From contig NPFB01000012.1 in the NCBI GenBank assembly GCA_014084085.1, positions 70,444-134,443 on the forward strand: 64,000 nt of DNA. The letters are read 5' to 3'. Shown piece after piece: positions 43,511-53,654 of the stretch. How positions within the stretch are numbered: position 1 is the first letter of the stretch; the number at the start of each line of letters is the position of its first letter. Under the pieces are notes generated by a model, which was not told where the DNA came from, did not search any database, and worked only from the letters and a program-made list of their open reading frames with translations. This DNA comes from Hondaea fermentalgiana (lineage: Eukaryota > Sar > Bigyra > Thraustochytrida > Thraustochytriidae). The translations under genes and the position numbers were made by a program.

Positions 43511-46500
43511 AACGACGACGACGAGGACGCGCGTACGCCCGTAAGTCTCGCCAAACTCGCGCCCAAGGAAAGCTCTGATTCTCTTGGAGACCAAATTCGC
43601 GCACGAACAGCAAAGAAGGCCCAGGCGGGACCCTCCGGTCTCCGCGTGGATCAGCAGAGCCCTCCACCGAGATTCAACCTCAGTGACCATGAAAACGACA
43701 ACAACGACGACGATGGCGATGATGATGATGATGATGATGGTCATGATGACGATGACAACGAAGAAAGCGCAAGTGGGCAGTTCTCTCGCGTGAGCGAAGA
43801 AGACGACGACGCAGAGAGCACGGGCGCTTCTGCTGCGAAACACGCAGACGGACACGAGGAGGACGCGCTCGCTGCGAGTCCATCAAGTCAAACGCACGAG
43901 AGGAAGATTGCCGGGGGAGAAACCTCGATGAGCGGTGACGGCGATGATGACGATGTCGAAGTGAGCCACGCCTCCGTCCTGGATGCGTGGTCGCGTCAAA
44001 TCGAGTCTTCGTTCGGTCACAAGCAACCTAAACCCAAACGTCGGAATCGAATCGGCAGCAATGACTTTGGAGACGATGACTACTACGACGACGAGTTCGG
44101 GGAGGACAACGACTTTAATGTACGATACTCGAGCGCGCACGCTTTGCCCGCGAACGCGCAGGCGCCCTCTCCGCAGACCGACCATGACGCAGACCTGACC
44201 CCTCCCGGCGCACAGACGCGAGAGGACTTGGAGAATCTTGGCAAGACGTTCCTCCGCATCAAGGCAGAGACGGGCGCCTGGCTCGATCGCGTGCTGCATG
44301 CGTCAATCTTTTCAGAGGGCGGCCACGTCGACGCCACCGACACCTCGACCCTGTTTGAAGCGCTCAAGTCAGGCGTCATTCTCTGTCGTGTTGCCAACGC
44401 CATTTTACCGGGATGCATTCCAAGCTTTACCTCTGATTTCTCGAGTGAAGCCTCGTACAAGGTGCCGCTGAGCGAACGTGAGAATATCAAAAAGTTCATT
44501 CGCGCGTGCCACGATGCCATGAGCATTCCTGATTCGCTCCTCTTTGAGGTCGGAGATCTGCACAATCAGCAAAATATCCCCAAGGTGGTACTGTCGTTAC
44601 GCGCTGTGGCAGAGTACGCGCGTAAATTCCTCAAGTCGCCTCCAGAGGTCCACTGGCGCAAGCTGGAAAATGTGGCCTTGACAGAGGACGAGGACGCAGT
44701 GCTCATGGCCTCGGCTGAGATGTCAAAACTTGATAGTGCGACCGTCTATCACATGTATGCCGCAGAGTCTGCTGCCGCAAATGAGTCGGCGGGCTCTGCG
44801 GCGGACGCAGATGGCGCGCCGGAAAAGGCTAATTTCGAGAACCGCAAGCGCAGCATCAAAAACAACCTCGTTCTTAATTCTCTCCTTCAACAACAGCACC
44901 AAAAGCAGCAGCAACAACAACAGTTTCGAGGCGCAGGCGGCAGCGCAAGTGGGCACGCATCCGAGCCTACACCATCACCGCCCGGAACATTCGGTCACGA
45001 GACAGCCAGCTTTGATCCAGCTTCATCGACTGCGGGAGCGTATGCTACGAGCGGCAGCAACAATGTCAGCGGCAGTAACACTGCCAGCAGCAGTGCCAAC
45101 AGCAGTAGCAACAACAGTGTCGCCCCGCCTCCAGAAACGGTAGAAGCCTGGCTCGCGGTGCAGGGCATGTCCATGTACTATGACGCATTCATCGAGGAAG
45201 GCTGGGACGAGCTGGCAACGCTCACACTCATGTCAGAGACGGATCTCCGTGACGTTGGAATCCGGAAAAAGGGTCATCTGCGTAAACTCGCAAGCGCCAT
45301 TCGGCAGCTCAAGGCCCGAGGCCCTGCCGCCGTATCCGAGACCAACTCGCCGAGCTCGGCAGGTGGTCACGGTAGGACGCAGGGCGCGTCTCCTCCCGGT
45401 TCGCCGGAACGCAACATTCTTCGCCGTATGGCAGGTTCACCGCGGGGCGGTGTCGCAGCGGCACCGAACATGGGCGCCTTGGGAACGCGAGGCTTGCATG
45501 CGATGGATCGCCGCGAGCTCTTCAACAAAGAGATGGCATGGGCACAATGTCGTGCACGCGCCAACGTGACAATGGACTTGGAGGACGCGAGGGCCATCTG
45601 GGCATTGCTGCACGAGGTACGTTCTCAAGTGAGCCGAAGCGAGCTTTCTGCTTCGCGGCCCGTGGAGACGAGACGCGCGGTGCAGCACCTTGTTGGTCTC
45701 ACCGAGGATCTTGTCCGGTCGCTGATGCCATTCGAGGCGCCTATTGTGATTGATATCGGTTGGGACTCGCTCAAGTGCGGCTATGTGTTTAGCAAGGCGC
45801 CCGTGATGCTCCCGTGCGTCGTGGGCAAGTACTCGTTCCCCGCGCCGGGAGGGGCCGCGTCAAAGTCCCGTTCCCGGGCGCCGCGTGCCGTGTGTTCGGG
45901 GCGGAACGTTTTCGATCAGTGCCAAGCAACGTACGGTCCTGGAGCAGGGGACCGTGCGCGCCAGATATCAGGTCTAGGCACGGACGAAGGGACCTTTATG
46001 ATCCGACGGGCGATCCACCGCGGGATCGACTCGATTGTCGACCCCCAGGTCGTCGAGTGGGACGATATGGAAATGCTCTTGGAACACATGTACCGGGATG
46101 TATTGCAAGCCAAGTCAGAGCAGCACCCCGTGTTGGTCATCGAACCCTGTCGGCGATGGAGTGGCCCCGAGCGCCAGCGCATGGCGCAAATGCTGACGAC
46201 GAAATTCAATGCTCCAGCCATTTACTTTTCGCCGGCAGCCCCACTCGTTGCTTACAAGGCGGGTTTGAAGAGCTGCGTCGTCTTGGATTTGGGCGAGTCG
46301 CGCTCGACGGCAAGCGTCGTCTACAACAACAGACTCGTCAAGGATGCCGTGGTGAACTCGCCCATTGGAGGCTTGCAGCTGACGGAACTGATGATGCAAT
46401 CGTTGACGCAAGACGGATACGACTTCAAGTCTGTATTTGAGGCTCAGAATCCGGCGCAGTTCTCGTCGACGCGACACTTTCTCGAACAGGAGATGGCTCG

Positions 46501-47737
46501 CGAGGTCAAGGATCGTGTATGCGTAATTGCGAACTCGTACGAGGAGTTTTGCGTTTCGCCCGAGAGTCTGCCAGCCTATCTGGGAGACTATTTGCCCAGA
46601 GTTAGCCGTGGCGCTCCCTTTTTGAATGTGGGCGAGGCACGTGCGCATGTCCCTGAGGCCCTTTTTTCACCAGATCTCGTGCGCCGCGACCAGTTCTACA
46701 ATGGCGGAAGTTTGCAACACATTATCAAGGCGGCCCTGGAGAGATGCACCGAGTCGGTGGCGGCGACGGCATCAGAGACGGTGCTCATTTGCGGCGGGAT
46801 GGCGAACCTTCCGGGTCTGGCGGGCCGATTGCAAAAGGAGCTCAATGAATTGTACGCTGTGCAATCCCGGAAGCCGCCCCGTGTTATGCTCACATCGGAC
46901 GAGGATCTTGATGACGTGCTTGCAAATCCTCTGTTCACTGCATGGCAAGGTGGCAGCATGCTGGCCTTGCAACACGAGTTCCAGTCGCGCTGGATTGCGC
47001 GAGAGACCTTTTTGGAGAAGGGCGACAAGGTGTTTACCGAGACGTCTGTGGCAGAAGGTCTTGGTCCTTTTCCTCTTTACAGTCCAGACACTGCGTTGTA
47101 CAAGGCAAATCGCGCCGTAAATTCGCTGCGCGATCTCCTCGCCGTTTTGTCGGAGAGCGGCGCCGGTACATCATCATCATCCGCCTCCTCTTCCTCCTCT
47201 GCACTCGCCTCGTCGTCGATGGTGCAGCCAGATACACTGACGCCGGGTCTCTCATCGTCAGGGGCAGTTGACGAGGAGGACAGCATGAGCGTGAGAGAGA
47301 ATCTCTCTCCTCGCTCACTCAAGAGTATGATCAATGACGTGGCCATTTTTCTGGACGAGCAAAAGTGTCCCGAAGTGTATGTCCTCGACGTCAAGATGCA
47401 CTTGTACGACCGCTACTCTCGCCAACCACCGCGCAAGAGGCTTCCTGTGGAAGAGATTTTGCTCTCGCTTCCCGACGAGCTCCTTGGCCATTTAGAGCCA
47501 TACGTGTCTCTCGCCAAGGCCGAGCGTGGTCATCGCGATGGCGCGCCGGGCTCTTTGCGTTCTAGACGCGGTCAAACAGCAAAGCAACCGGCTGCCGGCG
47601 TAAAGCAGAGTGCTGCGCAATCGAGCGCCATTGCCAATCGCCAGCATTTCTCAGAGACCTCCGAGGATGACGGTCCCAACGATGATGATGACGACGATGA
47701 AGACGATGGCGAAGAGTTCTTTGCCATGGCAATTTGA
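43307..47737 (+). CDS. Acidic N-terminus + calponin-homology + SAM + actin-like domain fusion protein
   Basis: 1476 residues. Residues 1-280 are extremely acidic (D/E/S runs). A CH domain lies at about 305-445 (ETGAWLDRVL, LKSGVILCRVANAILPG, NIKKFIRAC), a Q/N/S-rich linker at 520-605 and a SAM domain at about 607-675 (WLAVQGMSMYYDAFIEEGW, DLRDVGIRKKGHLRKL). An actin-like fold follows at about 811-1240: phosphate-1 VIDIGWDSLKCGY (Asp816), phosphate-2 VVLDLGES (Asp994) and adenosine motif LICGGMANLPGLAGRLQ. By ungapped alignment to actin, Gln137 becomes Ala977 and His161 becomes Thr1001, so hydrolysis may be impaired. The conserved-looking C-terminal region (about 1340-1420) is unknown. An actin-regulating scaffold is inferred. 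The ATG is the first after a gap, so the N-terminus could be incomplete. Confidence 0.88.
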
Positions 47738-47970
47738 TAATGTCTTGTAATCAGATGTGTGATACCACGTCATAGACTTGTGTGATGTTCCTGTGGCTCC
47801 ATGTCCTTTTTTTCTGATCTGACCCGACGCTCTTGATGATGGATGGCTCATTTATCTTTTTCTGCAATTCTCTCTCTCTCTCTCTCTCTCTCTCTTTTGC
47901 AGCACTTGAAAAGAAGCCTCGGCGGCCATTCAGCAGGACAAGAACAACTTGCGCGAGCGTGCGGGCGCGC

Positions 47971-48004
<34 letters not shown>

Positions 48005-48098
48005 AGCGAGGCGAACGGGAGAGACGCCAAAGTAGCGTGAGACTCGTGGCGCCCTGAAGACCGCGCGTCGCGAGCAGACGCAAAGGCAGCAGAGAAAG
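47738..48098. repeat. Intergenic spacer with complementary (CT)n and (GA)n tracts
   Basis: A CT-dinucleotide tract (about 47870-47894) and a GA-dinucleotide tract (about 47979-48003) lie 85 bases apart. Each is about 25 bases and they are mutually complementary. The spacer carries the 3' UTR of the actin-like gene and the promoter/leader of HIS6. No coding evidence. Confidence 0.8.
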
Positions 48099-49031
48099 AT
48101 GAAGTTTCGACCCTGCATTGACTTGCATGAGGGCTGCGTGAAGCAGATCGTGGGCGGGACCCTGACCGACGACGCGGGCAAGACGCCGGAGACAAACTTT
48201 ACGTCGGATAAATCCGCAGGAAACTTTGCGGCGCTGTATCAAGAGGATGGCCTTCAAGGCGGTCATGTGATCATGCTCGGCAAGGGCAACGAGGAGGCCG
48301 CCCTCGAGGCGCTCGGCGCCTTTCCAGACGGGATGCACGTGGGCGGCGGCGTGACGCCCGAGAATGCTCAAAAGTACCTCGATGCAGGGGCCTCGCATGT
48401 GATTGTGACCTCGTATGTGTTCCGTGATGGCACGATTGACTTTGATAAGCTGCATGAGCTGGAAAGTGCTGTCGGCAAGGAGCGTCTCGTGCTCGACTTG
48501 AGCTGCAGGCGTCGCAGCAACGAAGGGGAGTCGCCGCGTTACTTTGTTGTGACGGACCGCTGGCAAAAGTTCACCGACTACGAGATTACCCAGGAGAACC
48601 TCGAGACCCTTGCACAGCACTGCTCCGAGTTTCTTGTGCATGGCGTTGACGTAGAGGGACTGCGAGTGGGCATCATTGGCGAGCTCGTGGAGATGCTCGG
48701 GCGATGGTCGCCGATCCCGGTCACTTATGCGGGCGGAGCTCGAAGTGTCGAGGATCTGGAGCTGGTGAAACTTTTGGGCCGTGGCCGCGTGGACCTCACG
48801 ATTGGCAGCGCGCTGGATATCTTTGGCGGCTCGCTCTCGTATGACACGGTTGTGAAGTGGCACTATGCCAATCTGCACGGTGATGACGTCGAGCTGTCTA
48901 GCATTTCGAACCCCAAGGAGCGCCTTCGCTGTATGACGGCGCGCACGGCGCTGGAGGCAGATCGGGCTGCCGTCACCGCGAATGCTGCCTTTCGTACAGC
49001 GCTCAAGCTAGCGTCTGCCTCTGATCACTGA
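48099..49031 (+). CDS. HIS6: Phosphoribosylformimino-AICAR-phosphate isomerase (HisA/HIS6)
   Basis: 310 residues, one TIM barrel, matching the eukaryotic HIS6 form of HisA. The enzyme catalyses the Amadori-type isomerisation of ProFAR to PRFAR, the fourth step of histidine biosynthesis. The N-terminus KFRPCIDLHEGCVKQIVGG carries the first catalytic Asp (Asp8). The second expected catalytic Asp is in HGVDVEG (Asp184). Phosphate-binding loops HVGGGV and TYAGGA are present. The insertion around 145-165 (SCRRRSNEGESPRYFVVTD) is typical of the eukaryotic branch. ATG lies in an AAAGATGAA context. Its presence implies a histidine-prototrophic organism. Confidence 0.95.
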   Translation: MKFRPCIDLHEGCVKQIVGGTLTDDAGKTPETNFTSDKSAGNFAALYQEDGLQGGHVIMLGKGNEEAALEALGAFPDGMHVGGGVTPENAQKYLDAGASHVIVTSYVFRDGTIDFDKLHELESAVGKERLVLDLSCRRRSNEGESPRYFVVTDRWQKFTDYEITQENLETLAQHCSEFLVHGVDVEGLRVGIIGELVEMLGRWSPIPVTYAGGARSVEDLELVKLLGRGRVDLTIGSALDIFGGSLSYDTVVKWHYANLHGDDVELSSISNPKERLRCMTARTALEADRAAVTANAAFRTALKLASASDH

Positions 49032-49581
49032 CCACGCTTGACCTGGCAAGCATTGGCAAGCAAGCGAGCGAGCATAGGCAAGCATAGGCAAGCGTAGGCA
49101 AACATAAGCAAGCACGAGATATATTTTTTTCTTTTCCCAAAGAGCTACTTTGTACACTTGATGAGTTCCCGAAGCACTTTTCGGAACAGGAGTGGATCAT
49201 GTTTGTGTAAGTACTGCAAAGGGTCGCTCATGATAAGCACACGCAAGCTGAGTTTTCGATATTGCCAAAAAAGAGCATAGAGGAGCGCTACTCGTCCCCT
49301 TTTTCTTGAAACAACTCGCTTTGAAGATGGTACTCAAGAAAAGAAAAGAGAAATGAAGAATGAAAGGTGGAAAAAATCACGTTGAACAGTAAGCGCGCTC
49401 GTTTTGACAATGCCTCACTCAGAGGCGATGACGACGAGTGCTCGACTCAGACCAACGTAGGTATTGCTTCAATTTCTAATTTTTACTTTTCGAAATCCCC
49501 TTTTCGTAGTGAGTGTGGTGGGCGACAGTTGCAGAAATGACTTCAGCTGAGATGAAGCTAGAGCAAAGGAGATGCGAGAAC
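49032..49581. other. Convergent intergenic spacer
   Basis: 550 bases between two convergent stop codons. It starts with a roughly 10-base tandem repeat (AGGCAAGCAT-like units, about 49047-49110). The remainder is moderately AT-rich and presumably 3' UTR. Nothing else was recognised. Confidence 0.6.
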
Positions 49582-51444
49582 TTAAAGAATACACTGCTTG
49601 CCAAGATGAGAGCTCTCGACCTCACTGAGAGGAGAAACGTGAGTCTCAGTGGAGAGGGGACGCGTCATCATGGCAGTGACAACAAAGTCCTCGGGTTTAA
49701 GTTTGCCCGAAAGGATGTTGTTGACAGTGCGGAAGATTGGAAGGTGGAGGTTGCAGCTCTCTGTGAAAGCAACGGCAACCTTTGCGGTGGGAACACCTTC
49801 AACAGTGGTCGACGCAAGGATTTCCTCGAGAGACTCGCCCTTGACGAGGCGGACGCCGCACGAACGGTTACGACTGAGGTCGCCAAAGGCGGTGAGCATG
49901 AGATCGCCAATGCCCGAGAGACCGGCAATGGTTTCCGGCTTGCCACCCATGGCGATGGCGAGCGATGTGAGCTCGGCACTGGAGCGCGTCACATACGCCG
50001 ACATTGTATTGATGCCGAATCCCAGACCCTCGATGAGGCCAGCGCCGATGGCGAGGGGGTTCTTGAGCGCGCCTCCGAGCTCGACGCCAACGGTGTCCTG
50101 GGAGGCGTAGATGCGAAAAGTGGTGGAGGACATGAGGCGCTGGATCTTGACGGCGTCGGCGAGCTGCTTGGAGGCAACAACGACCGAGGTGGGTTGCTTG
50201 GCGACGATTTCCTTGGCAAACGAGGGCCCAGACAAGACAGCAAAGGGCTGCGGGCGGCCAAAGGCCTCGAGCATGGCCGTGGACAGCAGACTCTGCGTGG
50301 CGAGGTGAAGGCCCTTGGCCGTGGAGCAGTAGAGAACATTGGGAGGGATGAGGTCACGGTGCTCGCGGATCCAGTCCGGTGAGCGCTGTGCGGGAAGGGC
50401 GTGGATGATGAGCTCCGTGTTGAGGAGCGCCTCCTTGAGGTCGACGGTTGCAGACACGTTTCCGGGAAGCTCGTGGCCCGGAAGGTATTGGTCGTTGCGG
50501 CGCGTGAGTTTGATCTCGCGCGCAAGCTCGCGGCGCCGAACATAAATGATGACGTTGTGGCCGTTGCGGGCTGCTGCGGCGGCCATGGCTGTTCCGTAGG
50601 CGCCGCCGCCGACGACGGTAATTTTGACAGGCTTTTGTGAGGCGTTTGAGGGTCCGAGGTTGAGCTGCTGCCAGAGATGGGTGGTGAGGCTGTCCTTGGA
50701 GGAGGAGCGGGACAGCTCGGGCGTGTCGATATCGGCAGGGTCAACGTGGGAGAGATGTCGCGTGAGACCCTTGGTAAGCATGCGTTCGTGGGTCGTGGTG
50801 GCGCCTCTGTGTTTGCCCTTGCGCCAGTTCTGGTATTGGGTTCTGTAGACGCTGAGAACGTCGGCAAAGGCGTCGACGTCGTCGTTGCGTCGGTACTGGT
50901 CGATCTCCGTCTCGCGTTCCAGAACGGCCTTGGCGGTTTCCACAAAGCCGCGCCGTTTGCGGGCTACCTCGGAGGGGCTCTCGGCGACCTTTTGCGTTGA
51001 CGCGGACGTCTTTTGGGAGGCACCCTTGCCATTGCTGGCGAGCTCATCTTTGGATCCCTCTTGCTCGACCAGAGAAGCCACTTGAGCCTGCGTCCCGTCG
51101 ACGGTCTCGGCGGAAGCGAGGGGCGGTTCGCCGCTGCTGACGGCTTCGCTGGCGGTACTGCTGCCGCCGTCCTGCAGTGGGTAGGCCATGGACGGCTCTT
51201 GCTGGTGTCCTTGTTTTTGATGTTGTTGTTGCTGCTGCTGCTGTTCGAGCGCGAGCTGCTGCGAGAGCTTTGCGATGTGGAAGGCGATGGCCGTCGTGTC
51301 TTCGGGCGTGAACGCGCGTCCTGCGCGGCGTTTTTCGCGGCGCGCCTTCTGGGTCATGAGGATGCTCGCGAGCGCGCCCAGCGATGCCCCCGCCGTCAGG
51401 AACGCCATCGCCAGCAGCACGTTCTTGGCGCCGTCGTCGCCCAT
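49582..51444 (-). CDS. GPD1: NAD-dependent glycerol-3-phosphate dehydrogenase with N-terminal membrane anchor
   Basis: 620 residues, far longer than the about 350 of ordinary GPD1. Residues 8-31 form one hydrophobic span. A Gln/Ser-rich and charged linker (60-265) leads to the catalytic unit (about 273-600). The Rossmann motif is VVGGGAYGTAMA (glycines 279-284), the catalytic loop GGALKNPLAIGAG carries Lys461, and LSGPSFAKE and GLSGIGDLMLTA are also present. The enzyme interconverts dihydroxyacetone phosphate and glycerol-3-phosphate, supplying glycerolipid backbones and balancing NADH. The anchor suggests attachment to a membrane such as ER or plastid/mitochondrial surface; which one is not decidable. 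The ATG at 51444 is the natural start. It shares a promoter region with the divergent kinase. Confidence 0.93.
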   Translation of the reverse strand: MGDDGAKNVLLAMAFLTAGASLGALASILMTQKARREKRRAGRAFTPEDTTAIAFHIAKLSQQLALEQQQQQQQHQKQGHQQEPSMAYPLQDGGSSTASEAVSSGEPPLASAETVDGTQAQVASLVEQEGSKDELASNGKGASQKTSASTQKVAESPSEVARKRRGFVETAKAVLERETEIDQYRRNDDVDAFADVLSVYRTQYQNWRKGKHRGATTTHERMLTKGLTRHLSHVDPADIDTPELSRSSSKDSLTTHLWQQLNLGPSNASQKPVKITVVGGGAYGTAMAAAAARNGHNVIIYVRRRELAREIKLTRRNDQYLPGHELPGNVSATVDLKEALLNTELIIHALPAQRSPDWIREHRDLIPPNVLYCSTAKGLHLATQSLLSTAMLEAFGRPQPFAVLSGPSFAKEIVAKQPTSVVVASKQLADAVKIQRLMSSTTFRIYASQDTVGVELGGALKNPLAIGAGLIEGLGFGINTMSAYVTRSSAELTSLAIAMGGKPETIAGLSGIGDLMLTAFGDLSRNRSCGVRLVKGESLEEILASTTVEGVPTAKVAVAFTESCNLHLPIFRTVNNILSGKLKPEDFVVTAMMTRPLSTETHVSPLSEVESSHLGKQCIL

Positions 51445-52331
51445 CCTGCGCGCCCGCCGTGCCTCCCGCCGCCCCGCGCCGCCTCCTCCTCCTGCCCTGC
51501 TCCTTCCTGCTCTGCTCCTGCTGCTGCTCCTGCTGCAGGTCTGCCCTGCTCTGCCCTGCCCTGCTCCGCTCTGCAGCCGGGAGGAAAGCGCGTTCTGCCC
51601 TGCCCCGGGCTGCCCTGCCCTGCTGCTATCTATCTATCGATCGATCTAGCCAGCAGCCGCCGCAGCCGCTTCGTATCCTGCCTGGTTCGCGGGTCGCCTC
51701 GCCTCGCCTCGCCTCGCCTCGGCCTGCGCGGGCCCGGCCAGCGCGTCGCGAGCCCGCCCTCGCCGTCCGTCTCTGCATCGTAGATTGATTTGATCGCTCC
51801 CTCTGTGCCGCCGGCGACTGATCGAACGGTCCATCCCCGCTTTCTCGACCCCGTGTCCACCAGGCAAGGCAGGGCAGGGCAGAGCGGCCGCACGCTCCTT
51901 CGCCAGCTCGCCCATCTGTACAGGCGCGCCCTTCCTCCGCGCGGCGTCGAGCGCCTCGACGGCGACCAGGGAGGAGCGGCCGGAGGGCGAGGAGGACGCC
52001 CGCTCCACTGCACGTCCTGCACTCGTATTCATTTATCCATCCATCCATCCATCGATCAAATTCTCAATCGTCGATTCGTTCACACACCGACACCCACACA
52101 CACGCTCGCGCGGGATAGAAAAGAGAGAAGAAAGACGCAAGTCGCGAAGCAGGCAGAGTAGAGCGCGGTCTTTCGCCGCCGCAGCAGGTCTTTCGCGCGG
52201 TCGTTCCTTCCTTCCTCTCGCCAATCCTCTCCTCACAGCTGCCTGCACACAAGCGGCACGCACACGCTTGCTCTTTCTCTTCGCAGGCCAGGCAGGCCCG
52301 CACCCAGCCAGCTAGCGAGCTACGCGGCGCG
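51445..52331. promoter_or_regulatory. Divergent promoter region between GPD1 and kinase
   Basis: 887 bases separate two oppositely directed start codons. It contains CTGCCCTGCC-rich DNA (51495-51620), (GCCTC)n (about 51694-51721), CATC repeats (about 52035-52054) and AGCTAGCGAGCTACG just before the kinase ATG. The reading frames here are repeat-derived and unsupported. Confidence 0.6.
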
Positions 52332-52563
52332 ATGGCGAGCGCGCTCGGAGACGTGCACGCGATGCAGCAGCAGCAGCAGCAGCAGCAGCGGCAGCAGCGC
52401 GAGGGCGTGGTGAGGCAGCGCGCCAAGAGCGATCAGAGGGTGATGCTGCAGAGCAAGGCGTGCGACGGCGCAGAGCGCGCGTCAAAAAGCCACACGGAGC
52501 TGGGCGGACGGCGCGCGCAGAGCCACGTCGAGGAAGGCCCGGCGCAGCAACAGCAAGACAATC

Positions 52564-52613
<50 letters not shown>

Positions 52614-53654
52614 CAACAAGAGCAAGAGGAAGAGGAAGAAGACAGCGTGTATTGGATGTCCGGTCTCGAACTTGCCGGCAGCTACGGCGTGCGGCTCAGT
52701 AGAGACGCCCTTGCGCACGGGGTCATCGTCAAGGCCACGGAATGCAGGACCGCACGCGAAAAGGAAATCGCCGTGCTCACCAGTGGCATCGCGCGCAGAA
52801 GCTCCTTCGTTGTAAAGCTCGAGTGTATCCTATCCGTTCAAGATGGAGAACGCCCCGACGAAGAAACGACCTTGCTCATTATGGAGCATTGTGTCTTTGG
52901 CGATCTTGTCAACGTATGGCAAGACAGAGGCCTGCTGACCATCCCACAGTCCATGCTCATGGCCGCCGAAGTCGCACTCGCGCTTGGCGCCCTCCACCAG
53001 CTCGGCATTATCCACGGCGACGTCAAACCCGAGAATATCTGCTTTGACCGGAACGGCCATGTCAAGCTCGTCGACTTTGGTCTGGCGGAATTTGTTGCCG
53101 TTTCTCGCCCAGGTCTACGAAGGCGTCGCCAAGGCCACGGTGTTGGGCCACCGCAATCCGTCGTCACAAGCTCGGGCACCCTGAATTATGCTGCGCCAGA
53201 GGTTCTTCGGCGCTTGCCGCACCGTTTTGAATCTGATTGGTGGAGCCTCGGCGTTGTTCTCTTTGAGTCCATCACCGGCCAGCTCCCCTGGGGCAATGGA
53301 AGGGGCGCGACCAGCGAGGAGTTGCAAAATACCTGCGACCAGATTTGTGTGCAGCCCATGTCCTTTCCCTCCCAAGTCGACGGCATCGTGCCCACTCAGG
53401 TACTCAGCTTCATTGCTGCTCTTTTGCAAAAAGACCAAACCAGTCGACTTGGTTCTGCTGGATTCGCAGCTGATCTTCGCGATCACCCCGCGTGGCAAGC
53501 GTCCATGCCGCAGGGAGAAACTTGGAGCTGGGATGAAGTTGCCCAGCGCCGTCTTCCTGTTCTGCTTCCACTTGACCAAACCGAAGCTAATGTTGAGGAC
53601 GAAGCACACGAACATCTCGAAAATGAGCCGCGGGAACATAATGAAGCACCGTAA
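52332..53654 (+). CDS. Divergent AGC-like protein kinase with polyglutamine N-terminus
   Basis: 440 residues. The N-terminus holds two Gln tracts encoded by CAG runs (about 12-21 and 79-98). The kinase domain spans about 112-385. A lysine in VIVKATE is the likely ATP-binding Lys; the catalytic loop is HGDVKPEN with Asp230, then DFG at 248-250, a TLNYAAPEV activation-segment end and DWWSLGVVLFESITG. The glycine-rich loop is degenerate (LAGSYGVRLS), and HRD reads HGD, placing it outside the RD kinases. The order and the WWSLGV block resemble AGC kinases, but no close subfamily is recognised. Substrate unknown. The tail is acidic. It is transcribed divergently from GPD1. Confidence 0.88.
52364..52388 (+). 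repeat. CAG tract (polyglutamine) 1
   Basis: Pure CAG triplets shortly after the start codon, continued by CGGCAGCAGCGC. They encode Gln in the kinase N-terminus. Confidence 0.95.
52566..52620 (+). repeat. CAG/CAA tract (polyglutamine) 2
   Basis: About 14 consecutive CAG codons followed by CAACAGCAACAA interruptions, coding a second Gln run before the kinase domain. The pure part is prone to length polymorphism. Confidence 0.95.
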
